A stretch of DNA of 64,000 nucleotides from positions 1-64,000 of the forward strand of contig WGMF01000025.1 in assembly GCA_016125215.1 (NCBI GenBank), given 5' to 3'. The DNA is from Phycisphaera sp. (GTDB taxonomy: Bacteria > Planctomycetota > Phycisphaerae > Phycisphaerales > Phycisphaeraceae). A program made the translations under genes and the position numbers. This document shows, one piece after another, positions 1 through 9,454 of this stretch. Each line of letters begins with the position of its first letter. Position 1 is the stretch's first letter. Below the pieces are notes generated by a model that saw only the letters and a program-made list of their open reading frames with translations, was not told where the DNA came from and did no database searches.

Positions 1-80
1 CGCAGATGGCACAGATTCAAGGCAGGTATTCTCGATCTTCAATCTGTATCGATCTGTGAAATCTGCGCAATCTGCGGTTA
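1..80. repeat. AATCTG(T/C)G-rich intergenic tract
   Basis: The first 80 bases hold several near-copies of the word AATCTGTG/AATCTGCG, some in inverted orientation (CAGATT near base 13, AATCTGTA near 41, AATCTGCG near 60 and 70). Similar wording recurs at 37240-37400. It reads as a degenerate dispersed intergenic repeat, not a coding segment. Confidence 0.3.
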
Positions 81-119
81 CTTCCCCACTGCCGATGTGC
101 CTTATGTAACCGGCAAGAT

Positions 120-347
120 TCATTTTGATAGGTGTTCTAAGTAAATATTCGACATTGAGGTGACATATCCGCCATAGGTCATGACGCAGTTCGAGAGCGA
201 GGGCACCATCTGCGCCGCCATCAACAGCCGGGGTTCGAGCGGGGTCAGGCCTTCAAAACCGGGTGTGGCGGTGGAGGTGACAGGACGAGGACGGCATTTC
301 GCACGGCGGGTTCGATTTCGGTTTCGTGTCCGGCTTGGCTTGAACAT
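120..347 (-). pseudogene. Orphan N-terminus of a LEPR-XLL protein
   Basis: A 75-codon reading frame starts at an ATG (347) with a GGGAG ribosome site about 9 bases upstream. The N-terminus is very basic (KPSRTRNRNRTRR), and TPLEPRLLMAA follows at residues 36-46. This matches the LEPR-XLL motif known from the N-termini of large secreted planctomycete proteins, which normally run to many hundreds of residues. Here the frame stops 29 residues after the motif with no recognisable domain, so it is most likely the surviving 5' end of a truncated gene. The motif match is seen directly; the truncation is inferred from family length. Confidence 0.55.
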
Positions 348-1218
348 CAGAGGGTACTCCCGGTCCCCCAACCCGGCGTGGAAAGTATCTGGCGTGGAAA
401 GAAAGACCGAAACAGACCAAAGATGTCCACTCGTCACCCGTGATCCGCTGTGGGGGGAAGCGGTCGAGCGGCCAAGGGGACAGTGCTTACCTTGTGTAAG
501 TTACAAGCATGTTTCCCCGCGGTCAATAGTTTTTTACCGGTCTTGAGCAAAATATTCCGACGACTCCCTCCGGAGACGGCGGGTGTGGTTTTTGTCCTCT
601 CAAGGAAACCACAAACGCATGGGCGATTTGACGAACTTCACGATTCGGGGGTACATTAAGATTCTGTTACACGGGCGGGACCAGGGTCAACGAAGCTCAT
701 CCATACTGTTTCCGGATGGCTTGACGCATGATCCGCCCAGACGTTCGGGCTACAACGGCACGGGTGGCGCGGGTTAACCGCCGATTCGCCGGGATATCCG
801 GTGACGCCTGGCCGATCAGAACCGCGGGTTCATCTGTTTCGGCTCGCGGCCGTCTATGAAGGACGGAATAGATTGACGATGCTTCCACGACACACGTCGA
901 GTTCGACCGCCTCCACCCCGACCACGATGCTACGCGTCCGTGGCCGACGTGGAATCCTGTGCCCTTGTTGGTCCCCGTTGGTCTCCTGCCTGGATGTGCC
1001 ACCGCATCGCTTGGAGACCGGGGGCATTGAACCGTTTGGCCCGGCTTGGCCAGGGGTTCCCATGCGGGCCTGATGACGTGTGGTGTGTGAAGAGGTCAAT
1101 CGAAATCTGATCGCGCCGGGATGAAGGTCGGCCTGCGACCGCTCACCCCGTGCCCCAACCACGCCCCGGTACTCACGGCATGGGCGCCGTGAGCCGCGGC
1201 GATAGAAAGGGCCCGCGC
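348..1218. other. Gene-poor stretch, no gene recognised
   Basis: Only short overlapping frames on both strands are present, none with a recognisable protein motif or a good ribosome site. It may hold the decayed remainder of neighbouring sequence (see the LEPR-XLL fragment) and the promoter of rny, but I see no clear -35/-10 pair. Confidence 0.5.
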
Positions 1219-2856
1219 GTGAAGTATTTTCTCATCCATCCCCCGGTGACGAGCCTTGCCATCTCCGGCGCGACCGACGTGCTGTTGCTGCTCGTGTGCA
1301 TGGTGGTCGGCGTCGTCATCGGAATCGTGGCCATCCGTTTCCTGGGGGGCAAGTCGCTTGCCCAGGCCAAGACCGAGGCCGACAAGATGATCGAGGCCGC
1401 CCGTTCGCAGGCCCAGACGGTGACCAAGCAGGTCGAACTCGACGCCCGCAACGAGCTGGCCAAGAAGCGCGAGTCGTTCGAGAAAGAGCTTGCGGACCGC
1501 AACGCCGAGCAGGCGGAAAAAGAACGCAGGCTCGAGAAGCGCGAGGACAACCTCGACCGCAAGCTCGACGTGCTCACGACCAAAGAAAAATATCTTGACG
1601 ACCTTGAGGACAAGGTCAAGGACCGTGAGAAAGCCGCCGCCGCCAAGGAAGCGGAGATGGACAGCCTGCTCGTCCAGCAGCGCGAGCTGCTCGACAAGGC
1701 CCAGCAGGAACAGAAGCAGGCCCTGCTCAAGATCACCAACATGAGCGAAGAGGAGGCCAAGCGACAGGCGCTGCACCTGATCGAACGCGAGGTCCAGCAC
1801 GAGGCGGCCCAGATCATCCAACGCTCGCAACAGCACGCCGAGGAAGAGGCCAAGAACAACGCGCTCAAGATCACGCTCCAGGCCATCCAGCGTTACGCCT
1901 CCGAGCACACCGCCGATTCCACGGTGTCCGCGATTGCGATCCCATCCGACGACATGAAGGGCCGGGTCATCGGTCGTGAGGGCCGAAACATCCGTGCGTT
2001 CGAGAAGGCCACCGGCGTCGACGTCATCGTGGACGATACACCCGGTGTCGTCGTCGTATCGTGTTTCGACCCGGTCCGCCGAGCCATCGCAGCCGAGAGT
2101 CTTCAGAAGCTCCTCGACGACGGACGCATCCACCCCTCACGTATCGAGGAGGTCGTCGAGCAGATGACCAAAGAGATGGGCCAGCGGATCATCAAGTTCG
2201 GCAAGGACGCGTGCATCGAGGTCAACGTGCAGGGTCTGAACCCCAAGATCAGCGAGATGATGGGCAGGCTCTATTACCGCACGTCGTATGGCCAAAATAT
2301 CCTGCGCCACTCCATCGAGGTGGCCTACCTGTGCCAGGTGATAGCCGAGGAGCTTGGTCTTGACGGTGAGATCGCGCGGCGATGCGGCTTTTTGCACGAC
2401 ATCGGCAAGGCGATGGACCACGAGGTCGAGGGCGGCCACCCCGCCATCGGCGCGGAGTTCTGCAAAAAACTCGGCGAACGCGAGGAAGTGCTCAACGCCA
2501 TCGCCGGCCACCACAACGACATCCCAGCCACGTCGCCCTACACACCCATCGTCATGTCCGCCGACGCCATCTCCGGTGCCCGGCCCGGCGCCCGACGCGA
2601 GACGCTTGAAAAGTATGTCAAGCGGTTGGAACAACTCGAGGGCATTGCCACGAGCATCCGCGGCGTGAAGCAGGCCTTTGCGATCCAGGCCGGCCGCGAG
2701 GTGCGAGTCGTGGTCGACCCCGACACGGTGGACGACGCCAACTGCGTCTACATCGCCCGGGACATTGCCAAGCGCGTGAGCGAAGAGATGACCTTCCCCG
2801 GCGAGATCCGCGTCACCGTGCTGCGCGAGATGCGGACGGTGGAGTACGCGCGGTAA
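1219..2856 (+). CDS. rny: Ribonuclease Y
   Basis: Membrane-anchored endoribonuclease that starts mRNA decay. From a GTG start the order is: one transmembrane helix (about residues 18-41), a long charged coiled coil (about 45-225), a KH domain with [15 protein letters not shown] (about 243-300) and an HD domain (about 355-455) with HSIEVAYL, the HD pair in [12 protein letters not shown] and IAGHHND. At 545 residues it is slightly longer than the usual 510-530. GTG at 1219 is chosen because AAAGGG lies 7 bases upstream and the membrane helix then starts near the N-terminus. The frame is open upstream to ATG 1180 and ATG 1150, but that adds an unconserved-looking leader. Confidence 0.95.
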   Translation: MKYFLIHPPVTSLAISGATDVLLLLVCMVVGVVIGIVAIRFLGGKSLAQAKTEADKMIEAARSQAQTVTKQVELDARNELAKKRESFEKELADRNAEQAEKERRLEKREDNLDRKLDVLTTKEKYLDDLEDKVKDREKAAAAKEAEMDSLLVQQRELLDKAQQEQKQALLKITNMSEEEAKRQALHLIEREVQHEAAQIIQRSQQHAEEEAKNNALKITLQAIQRYASEHTADSTVSAIAIPSDDMKGRVIGREGRNIRAFEKATGVDVIVDDTPGVVVVSCFDPVRRAIAAESLQKLLDDGRIHPSRIEEVVEQMTKEMGQRIIKFGKDACIEVNVQGLNPKISEMMGRLYYRTSYGQNILRHSIEVAYLCQVIAEELGLDGEIARRCGFLHDIGKAMDHEVEGGHPAIGAEFCKKLGEREEVLNAIAGHHNDIPATSPYTPIVMSADAISGARPGARRETLEKYVKRLEQLEGIATSIRGVKQAFAIQAGREVRVVVDPDTVDDANCVYIARDIAKRVSEEMTFPGEIRVTVLREMRTVEYAR

Positions 2857-2872
2857 CATGGGGAGCGGTGCG

Positions 2873-3124
2873 ATGACTCAACAGCCAAAAAAATAACACG
2901 AATCTCAACTCAACCCGGACGGTTTCGAGTTTCCAAAACTTGATCGGAGCGTGTTGAGCGTGATTGATCGCCACGGACACGACCCCGCGAAAGAATGGTG
3001 GGCGCTGTCCTATCAGGAACGCTGGGCCGCCTGTGAAGCCGTCAGGAGGATCGCATTCGGACATGACTACCCTGCCCGAGGATTTCAGAGAGTTCTTGAG
3101 GTTGCTCAACGAACACGGGGTTAG
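2873..3124 (+). pseudogene. Small partner of the nucleotidyltransferase, broken by an in-frame stop
   Basis: One frame runs from ATG 2873 (reading MTQQPKK) into TAA at 2894 and continues in the same frame to TAG 3122. The remainder contains DGFEFPKLDRS, then WWALSYQERWAACEAVRRIAFG and FQRVLEVA. This is the pattern of the small protein often found just ahead of this nucleotidyltransferase type (a WLSRPPEERLxALExLRxxxYG core ending LQRVxEVxx). A single codon change at position 8 would restore a full-length 83-residue protein. A GTG restart at 2951 is possible and would keep the conserved core. It overlaps the next gene by 62 bases, typical of these pairs. Confidence 0.55.
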
Positions 3125-3509
3125 ATACCTGCTTGTCGGTGGGTATGCGGTGGTTCACCACGGTTATCCCCGCGCGACGGTTGATATCGGTATCTGGATC
3201 GCGTCAAGCCAAGCCAACGTGCGGCCGATACTCTCATCCTTGTCGGACTTTGGTTTTGGCTCGGTGCTGCCCCCCATCGAAAAACTTCTTGTGCCGGATC
3301 AGATCATCAGGATGGGGGTGCCGCCCTATCGCATCGAAGTCATGACCTCGATAGAAGGCGTGGATTTCGAGGCGTGCTATCGGAATCGATCCCACGCAGT
3401 GATAGACGGTCTTGACATCCCGGTGATCAGCCTCAAGGACCTCCGTAAAGCCAAGCGATCGGCCGGCAGGCTCAAGGACCTTGCCGACCTTGAAAACCTC
3501 CCCGAATAA
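3063..3509 (+). CDS. Nucleotidyltransferase-fold protein, likely catalytically impaired
   Basis: A 148-residue protein of the small nucleotidyltransferase-like family that travels with the short partner just upstream. The fold signature LLVGGYAVVHHGYPRAT is intact (residues about 22-38), as are RMGVPPYRIEVMTSI and the C-terminal ISLKDLRKAKRSAGRLKDL. The metal-binding pair that normally reads DxD (for example ADMDVWV) reads VDIGIWI, so the second Asp is Gly. ATG 3063 is preferred over the longer frame from 2964 because homologues begin LPEDFxEFLRLL. An AGGAGG lies 13 bases upstream. It could be inactive, or an unneutralised remnant of a toxin-antitoxin-like pair. Confidence 0.7.
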   Translation: MTTLPEDFREFLRLLNEHGVRYLLVGGYAVVHHGYPRATVDIGIWIASSQANVRPILSSLSDFGFGSVLPPIEKLLVPDQIIRMGVPPYRIEVMTSIEGVDFEACYRNRSHAVIDGLDIPVISLKDLRKAKRSAGRLKDLADLENLPE

Positions 3510-3614
3510 CGGATTTATTGAAGCCCCGGCAGGGATGGTCGGTGTCAGCTAGAATGCCGCGTCTATCATGAAGCGGATACAAGTCTCATTCACAACAACT
3601 CCGAAAGGCTCCCG

Positions 3615-4454
3615 ATGAAAGCGCTCTTCACCTCGTTTTTTTGCCTGATGATGATCTTGACCATGTGCTCGATGGCCCTTGCCGAGGACACAGCGCAGCA
3701 ACCGGCCGCGGAGCAAGCCCCCGCACAGGCCGACACCGCACAGACCGACGCCGCGCAGCCCGCCCCCGCGCCCAACGCCGACTTCCCCACAGCCAAAGAG
3801 AAGGTCAGTTACGCCATCGGCCTGAACATCGGCATGAACATGGCACAGCAGGGGATGACCGGTCTCGACGCCGACGCCATTGCCAAGGGCATCAAGGACA
3901 TGCTCGCCGGCGGTAAGCCCCGCCTCTCGCCCGAGGACATCCAGGCGGCCATGCTTGACTACCAGACGCAGATGCAGCAGGAGATGGCCGCCCAGGGCGA
4001 AGCCAACAAGCAAAAGGGCCAGGCCTTCCTCGCGGAGAACGGCAAGCGCGAGGGCGTGAAGACCACGGCGACCGGCCTGCAATATGAAGTCATCAAAGAG
4101 GGCGAGGGGCCGATGCCCAAGCCGACCGACACCGTCCGCGTCAACTACCGCGGCACGCTGGTCAACGGCGAGGAATTTGACAGCTCCTACGCACGGGGCG
4201 AACCGATCGAGTTCCCCGTCGGCGGCGTGATTGCCGGCTGGAGCGAGGCGTTGCAACTCATGAAGGTCGGCTCGAAGTACAAGCTCTACATCCCCTCCGA
4301 CCTGGCCTACGGCGCCCAGCAGCGTGGCCCGAAGATCACCCCGAATTCCACACTCGTCTTCGAGGTCGAACTGCTCGACATCCTGCCCCCCGAAAAGCAA
4401 GCGGACCAGGCTCTGGAACAGAAGCAGGACACCGCCCAGGACGCGGGCAAGTAA
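3615..4454 (+). CDS. Secreted FKBP-type peptidyl-prolyl cis-trans isomerase
   Basis: Catalyses proline isomerisation during folding of exported proteins. A Sec signal peptide covers about residues 1-23 (ending SMALA). A low-complexity Ala/Gln/Pro linker follows, then an FKBP N-terminal dimerisation domain (KVSYAIGLNIGMNM, about 55-150) and a catalytic FKBP domain (about 165-260) with VRVNYRGTLVNGEEFDSSY, GVIAGWSEALQLMKVGSKY and IPSDLAYG. This is the FkpA/Mip architecture and length. AAAGG lies 7 bases before the ATG. The downstream gene starts 6 bases after the stop, so the two are probably co-transcribed. Confidence 0.93.
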   Translation: MKALFTSFFCLMMILTMCSMALAEDTAQQPAAEQAPAQADTAQTDAAQPAPAPNADFPTAKEKVSYAIGLNIGMNMAQQGMTGLDADAIAKGIKDMLAGGKPRLSPEDIQAAMLDYQTQMQQEMAAQGEANKQKGQAFLAENGKREGVKTTATGLQYEVIKEGEGPMPKPTDTVRVNYRGTLVNGEEFDSSYARGEPIEFPVGGVIAGWSEALQLMKVGSKYKLYIPSDLAYGAQQRGPKITPNSTLVFEVELLDILPPEKQADQALEQKQDTAQDAGK

Positions 4455-4460
4455 TCACCC

Positions 4461-5345
4461 ATGAAACTGGCCGTCAGCACCTACAGCCTGGCCAAGTGGC
4501 GGTCTGAGCACAGGAAGACGCTCGCGCAGAGCTTCGAGGTCATCCGGTCGCTGGGTGTGGACGCCGTCGAGATCGCGGGCAACACGGACGTGCGCAAGCC
4601 CGTGGTGCATGACCCGGTCAGGCGTGCGAAGGAACTGCGCCGCGCTGCGGAGAATCGCGGCCTGGCCGTGTGCAGCTATTGCATAGGCGCGAACCTGCTC
4701 GTCCCCCGCAAGGAACAGCGGAAAGAAATCGACCGGATCAAGGTCGAGGTCGAAGCCGCGGCGGCGCTGGGCGTGCCGAGCATGAGGCACGACGTCGGTT
4801 GGGGCTTTGACCGTTACAAAAACTACCGTGGCCAGAAGACCGTCGAGGCTGCGATCGATATCGTCAAAGACGCCATCCGCGAAGTGACCGAGCACGCGCA
4901 ATCGCTCGGGGTCGTCACGTCGCTGGAAAACCACGGCTTTTTCTTTCAGGCGGGCACGGTGGTCGAGAGGCTGCTCAAAGCCGTCAACCACCCGAACTTC
5001 CGGCTCACCATCGACCTGGGTAATTTCCTGTGCGTCAACGACGACCCGGTCAAGGCCACCAGACGCCTGGCAAAATACGTCGTCATGGCGCACGCCAAGG
5101 ACTTCCACGTCAAGCCCAAGGAGCGTTCGCCGGGCGAGGGCTGGTTCAACACGCCAACGGACATCGCGCTGCGTGGCGCGGTCGCGGGCCACGGCGTGCT
5201 CGACCTGCCGGCTCAGTTGAAAATCCTACGCGACGCGGGTTACGACAGGTATCTCTCGCTCGAGTTCGAGGGCATCGAGGAACCGGTCAAGGCGGTCCGG
5301 ATGGGGCTGGACTACCTGCGGAAGGTTCTCGCAACGCCCCGGTAA
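4461..5345 (+). CDS. Sugar phosphate isomerase/epimerase (AP endonuclease 2 fold)
   Basis: A 294-residue TIM-barrel protein of the xylose isomerase-like superfamily. It opens with MKLAVSTYSLA and shows the usual metal-site neighbourhoods: SLENHGFFF (about residues 154-162), LTIDLGNFLCVN (about 178-189), VVMAHAKDFHVK (about 205-216) and YLSLEFEGIEEP (about 256-267). Family members isomerise or epimerise ketosugars or inositol derivatives, but the substrate cannot be read from sequence. It has no signal peptide, so it is cytoplasmic. A strong hairpin follows the stop. Confidence 0.8.
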   Translation: MKLAVSTYSLAKWRSEHRKTLAQSFEVIRSLGVDAVEIAGNTDVRKPVVHDPVRRAKELRRAAENRGLAVCSYCIGANLLVPRKEQRKEIDRIKVEVEAAAALGVPSMRHDVGWGFDRYKNYRGQKTVEAAIDIVKDAIREVTEHAQSLGVVTSLENHGFFFQAGTVVERLLKAVNHPNFRLTIDLGNFLCVNDDPVKATRRLAKYVVMAHAKDFHVKPKERSPGEGWFNTPTDIALRGAVAGHGVLDLPAQLKILRDAGYDRYLSLEFEGIEEPVKAVRMGLDYLRKVLATPR

Positions 5346-5362
5346 ACCCGCTGTTATCAATC

Positions 5363-5392
5363 AAAGCGGAGGGGTGGACATCCCTCCGCTTT
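5363..5392. terminator. Bidirectional hairpin terminator
   Basis: An 11-bp perfect stem AAAGCGGAGGG / CCCTCCGCTTT with an 8-base loop sits between two convergent genes (isomerase + and dnaA -). A/T runs at both ends allow it to act in both directions. Confidence 0.75.
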
Positions 5393-5427
5393 CACTATTC
5401 CATGAATAGGTATCACCTCAACCGGCG

Positions 5428-6936
5428 TCAGCGCAGGTCGTGCGTGACGGCTTCGACCAGTTCGCTGAGCGTGCCCACACCCGCGCCGGGGGGGAGCAGG
5501 ATCGGCCCGGTGTCCTTGAGCTGTTTGTCGATCCGCTGCGCGGCGGCGATCATCGACGAGTGCGACGCGTTGCCCAGGGCAGTGGCGATCTCGGGGTAGC
5601 TCATCACGGTGAGCTTTCGCGCGAGGTGGACGGTGAGCGAGCGGGCCAGCACGACCATCTTGTGGCGCGACCCGCTGCGCACGACGGCGGGCTCGAGCGT
5701 AAGACGTTTGCAGACGGCTTCGAGGATGGCGCTGATCGTGACCGGGCCGCGCGGCGCTGGCGCGGGCTGGGATTCGAGGTAACGGTTGAGCAGCGTGTGG
5801 CCGACGGTTCGGGACGTGGTGGGTGCGGACTTCGCCTCGGATTTCTCGGGGCAGAGAGTGGCCAGGGCGTGGAGTTTGGCCAGCGCGCCTTCGATCTCGC
5901 GCACGGAGCCTTTGGTGTGATCTGCCAGGACCTGGACAACAGTATCCATGAGCGAGAGTCCGCGCCGCTGCGCCAGGACCTGGAGGATGCGCATCCGCGT
6001 CACCGGGTCGGGCTGCCTGACCTCGACGACCAGCCCACGCAGGCATCGGCTCGACAGGGCTTCGGAGAATTGCTTGATGAGCCGGGGGTGCTCATCGCCG
6101 GCCATGACCAGGCGTGCCCCCTTGAGGTCCAGCGCATCGATGCAGTGGAGGAACTCCTTCTGTGTCGCGTTCTTGTCGGCTAAAAAATGGACATCGTCCA
6201 CCGCCAGCAGGTCGAGGCCCCGCACGGAGGCACGGAAGGCGGCCAGCGTGTTGCTGCGGACAGCGGTGATGTAACGGTTGGTGAAGACCTCGGCTGGGGT
6301 GTAGAGGACCCTGGCGTTGGGCTTGCGTTGGAGCAGACGTTTGCACAGGCCCTGGAGCAGGTGGGTCTTGCCCAGGCCACACCCGCCGTGGACGAAGAGC
6401 GTCCGTGCGTGGTTGTGGTGGGAGGGGTCTTGTGTCGAATCCTCGTCCGCCAGTTGCACAGCCGCGGCGTAGGCAAGTTCATTGGACGGGCCGACCACGA
6501 AAGTCTCCAGGTCGTGGCGCAGCGAGAGGTGCTTGGTGGCGACGGCGAACTCGGCGTGGGGGTGGGGGGCGGGGCGATACTGGGTCGTGGGGGCGACTGG
6601 AGATTGCTTATCGTTTGAAACCTCGCGGTCCGAATGTTTTTTAAGTGAGGGGTTGTGCGTGACCTCGATGTGGACGCCTTCACCCAGTTCCTCCTCGACA
6701 GCACGGCGGAGGTCGTCGCCCAGGTTTTTGTTGATCCACGAGACCGCGAACTGAGTAGGCACCGCCAGCTCGAACCGGGCGTTGTGCTCGGAAAAATCCA
6801 TCCGCGCCGTGCGGTCGAACCACATGGCAAACTTACGCTCGCCCACGCTCTTGCGCAGGTGCTGGGCGATGCGTTGCACAGCCTGATCCCCGATGAGTGA
6901 AGCGGTCGTCACGGACACCCCCTGACTTGGACCCAT
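5428..6936 (-). CDS. dnaA: Chromosomal replication initiator DnaA
   Basis: AAA+ initiator that binds DnaA boxes and opens the origin. Domain I is recognisable (KFAMWFDRTARMDF, PTQFAVSWINKNLGDDL). The ATPase has Walker A GGCGLGKTHLLQG (about residues 180-192), Walker B LLAVDDVHFLADK (about 241-253) and a sensor II region. Domain IV (about 405-502) has the helix-turn-helix SYPEIATALGNASHSSM, where the usual signature reads GGRDHTTV. ATG 6936 gives 502 residues. GTG 6918 and GTG 6912 are alternatives, the latter with AGGGGG 5 bases upstream. No dnaN or recF lies beside it. Confidence 0.93.
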   Translation of the reverse strand: MGPSQGVSVTTASLIGDQAVQRIAQHLRKSVGERKFAMWFDRTARMDFSEHNARFELAVPTQFAVSWINKNLGDDLRRAVEEELGEGVHIEVTHNPSLKKHSDREVSNDKQSPVAPTTQYRPAPHPHAEFAVATKHLSLRHDLETFVVGPSNELAYAAAVQLADEDSTQDPSHHNHARTLFVHGGCGLGKTHLLQGLCKRLLQRKPNARVLYTPAEVFTNRYITAVRSNTLAAFRASVRGLDLLAVDDVHFLADKNATQKEFLHCIDALDLKGARLVMAGDEHPRLIKQFSEALSSRCLRGLVVEVRQPDPVTRMRILQVLAQRRGLSLMDTVVQVLADHTKGSVREIEGALAKLHALATLCPEKSEAKSAPTTSRTVGHTLLNRYLESQPAPAPRGPVTISAILEAVCKRLTLEPAVVRSGSRHKMVVLARSLTVHLARKLTVMSYPEIATALGNASHSSMIAAAQRIDKQLKDTGPILLPPGAGVGTLSELVEAVTHDLR

Positions 6937-7581
6937 CCAGCGCACAGCACCCCTGACCCGACGCGCGGGCTTGGCCTCTTGAGCCGGTCTGGATGGAATC
7001 AATGGGACTGGGAAAAATGGAACCCCGGGTCCGTCCGCCGCTCCACGGGGTCTTGCGTGATCGATCCGCGGTGTCACGACTGGCAGCGGGAAACTCGGTT
7101 GACTTCGCCCAGCGACATCAACGCGCCCACGCCCTTCACGACACCGCGACCCACACCAGGCCTAACCCACAGCCGATCCGCTTGCCGTTGACCTGAAGAT
7201 CAGAACTATCGTCAGCACGATCATCAGACCACGGACACGACCGACCGCGTTCGCGGGGTGGCAATCCCTTGCCACGTTGTGAAGGATAAAGCACCGCGTC
7301 CTGCACGGCAACGCCTCGGTGGACTCCGCAGCGTTTGCATTGGCTCATGGTCTTGCGCTGACAGGGTTTGTCGAATGAAAAAATTTTTATCCACCCGACT
7401 CGCGTCGTGTCCGGAGATGTTGTGGAAAACGTGAGCGTCGCGTGAGCGCGGGATTTTCAAGCCCTTGCAAGATTCGAGTTTGTGTCAGCTTGAAGTCCAC
7501 GTGATGGTCGCGGCGATGCGGGCCGGGCCGCGCGTCGTTGCGGGGGAAAAAATTCAAGTTTTTCGAGGGTTGGTTTTGCGG
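6937..7581. other. Long intergenic region upstream of dnaA, candidate origin
   Basis: No gene is seen between the divergently facing dnaA 5' end and the GNAT 3' end. It contains an A/T run at 7376-7390 joined to TTATCCACC (7387-7395, one mismatch from the DnaA-box consensus), and TTTTCCACA on the minus strand (7421-7429, fits TTWTNCACA). Two near-boxes and an A/T stretch beside dnaA fit an oriC, but the box count is low, so this is tentative. Confidence 0.35.
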
Positions 7582-8580
7582 TCAGGCGCGCGTTTGGTTT
7601 GAAGCGATCATCGCACGCTTGCTTGCGGTGGCGTTGAACCCCAGCGAACGGTAGAGCCTAACCGCCGGGGCGTTGGCCTCATCGACCGCGAGGATCAGCG
7701 AGGTCACCCCGTGGTCGCGGGCCGTGCCTAGGCCGTGCTCGAGAAGCCGGTGTGCCAGGCCCTGTCCACGGAAGGGCACGCTCAGGCCGAGGTAGACCAC
7801 CTCCATCGCGGCGCGCTGGGGCACGGTGTTGAGGAGCATGACGCCCACCGGCTCGCCTTGCTTGTGCAGGGCCCACCACAATCGCGGGTCGAATCGCCCC
7901 GTGGCCATGTGGCCGGCAATGATGTCCCCGATCTCACGCAGGCCCAGCAAGCCCGGGCAGTCGAGCGTCTGTTCGTAGCTGGCCAGAATGGCGCGCTCGA
8001 AGATCGGGCGGGTCTGTTCGTCGAAGTGGACCGCCTCGATGCCTCTTTCGAGAGACATCGGCTTGCTCGGCAGATTGGCCCGGCGTTGCATGTAGACCAA
8101 TGTCGCCAGGTCGGTAAAGCCCGCCGACGCCATTGCGCGTGCTTCGAGTTTCTGGTGCGGATCGAGCAGCGCCTGCACGAGGTTCAGACGCATCGCGCCC
8201 TGTGATCGACAGGCCTCCCTAACGAGCTGCCCCGTCACCGCAACCTCGTCGGCCACGGACAACGGCGAGGTGAACACCATCCCCGCACGCCCCGCGCTGG
8301 GCACGAGCATGGCGCTGGCCATCACACGTTCACCCCGCATGGCGCACCACAACTGCTCCAGCGACAACCGGTGTGCCTGGGCAAAGGAGATGAACTGCGT
8401 GACCGCCACGTCCGCGGCGTCGGGTCGGCCGGTCAGGAGCACGCTCAACGCCACCCGGCGGAGTGGTTGATCGTCCATGGTGACCAGCCGGTAGCGGACC
8501 GATTCGCTGCCCGATCCGCCCGCGGTGGGTCGGACCGCGTTGCGGTGGGACAGGGGGTTGGTATCGAAAGGTTCGGGCAT
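7582..8580 (-). CDS. GNAT family N-acetyltransferase
   Basis: A 332-residue protein with a clear C-terminal GNAT domain (about residues 190-325). The acetyl-CoA binding segment reads YLGLSVPFRGQGLAHRLLEHGL, followed by VDEANAPAVRLYRSLGF, the usual motif B end. The N-terminal half (about 40-180) looks like a second, degenerate GNAT fold, as in tandem GNAT proteins. The acceptor substrate is unknown. ATG 8580 gives a 28-residue disordered leader before YRLVTMDD. Confidence 0.8.
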   Translation of the reverse strand: MPEPFDTNPLSHRNAVRPTAGGSGSESVRYRLVTMDDQPLRRVALSVLLTGRPDAADVAVTQFISFAQAHRLSLEQLWCAMRGERVMASAMLVPSAGRAGMVFTSPLSVADEVAVTGQLVREACRSQGAMRLNLVQALLDPHQKLEARAMASAGFTDLATLVYMQRRANLPSKPMSLERGIEAVHFDEQTRPIFERAILASYEQTLDCPGLLGLREIGDIIAGHMATGRFDPRLWWALHKQGEPVGVMLLNTVPQRAAMEVVYLGLSVPFRGQGLAHRLLEHGLGTARDHGVTSLILAVDEANAPAVRLYRSLGFNATASKRAMIASNQTRA

Positions 8581-8737
8581 GGTTAATGAGGATCAGCTCC
8601 ACACGGGTATCGGGCTTTGACCATTGGGCACTCAACTCTACAATGGAACATACCGTTTGGGCCAGTGGGACTTGCGGACGAATCGCCAACCCACCCGAGC
8701 CGACCCATCGTTCACCCTCTGTTGTGGGAGTGGTTGC

Positions 8738-9394
8738 ATGTTGACAATCGACCGGATCAAGCCTGGCATTGTGCTCACGGCCCTGGCGCTGACTGTGTTG
8801 GTCGGGCTCGCGGCTGTGCTCAGCTCTCCGCAGTCGGCCAGTGCCTACCCCGAGCCTGCGCTGGTGCCGCGTGCGTGGGAGCTGACTTTCACCCACGACA
8901 TGCCTCGCCCGATTGCGGTGCAGGACGCCGACGGGGCCTACCACTGGTTCTGGTATATGACCTACAAGGTCGTCAACCAGACCGAGGCGGAGCGCATCTT
9001 CGTGCCGACGATCACGATCACCGACGACGAGGGCCGGATCATCGACGCCAACAAAGACGTGCCCGCCAAGGTGTTCGACGCGATCAAAGAAAAAGTCGCC
9101 AACCCTTTGCTTGAGCCTCAGGAACAGATCATCGGCAAGGTCCTGCGGGGTGAGGACTACGCCCGTGATTCCGTTGCCATCTGGCCCGCCACGGTCAGCG
9201 AGCAGGACACGCTCCTGGTGAGCATCCTCGTCGAGGGCCTGAGCGGTGAAGCGGCCATTGTGAAAATCCCCGACAGCGACGAGACCACCGTGCTGCGCAA
9301 GACATTGATGATCGACTACGAAATGCCCGGCCGTCCGCCCACGCCGCAGTCCCAGCCCGTTGTGGCCAAAGGTGAACACTGGGTGATGCGGTAG
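8738..9394 (+). CDS. Secreted protein of unknown function
   Basis: 218 residues. A signal peptide or anchor covers about residues 10-36 (GIVLTALALTVLVGLAAVLS, then SASA). The mature part has WELTFTHDMPRPI, HWFWYMTYKVVNQTEAERIFVP and TITDDEGRIIDANKDVPAKVF, which read as a beta-sandwich-like domain with many aromatic positions. I do not recognise an enzymatic motif. ATG 8738 is chosen over 8624 because GGGAG lies 8 bases upstream and the signal peptide then begins near the start. Predicted outside the cytoplasmic membrane, possibly membrane-tethered. Confidence 0.65.
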   Translation: MLTIDRIKPGIVLTALALTVLVGLAAVLSSPQSASAYPEPALVPRAWELTFTHDMPRPIAVQDADGAYHWFWYMTYKVVNQTEAERIFVPTITITDDEGRIIDANKDVPAKVFDAIKEKVANPLLEPQEQIIGKVLRGEDYARDSVAIWPATVSEQDTLLVSILVEGLSGEAAIVKIPDSDETTVLRKTLMIDYEMPGRPPTPQSQPVVAKGEHWVMR

Positions 9395-9454
9395 AAATAG
9401 AAGCGGCCAAAGCTTGACCCCTCGACTCACTAATCTCAACTCTCTACTTTCTCC

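Noticed and set aside
1096-2133. A 345-codon minus-strand frame opposite rny
   Set aside because: Leu/Val/Asp-rich mirror of the coiled-coil region; the plus-strand RNase Y is unambiguous.
3063-3509. Active toxin-antitoxin module
   Set aside because: The partner is interrupted by a stop and the catalytic pair is incomplete; activity cannot be supported.
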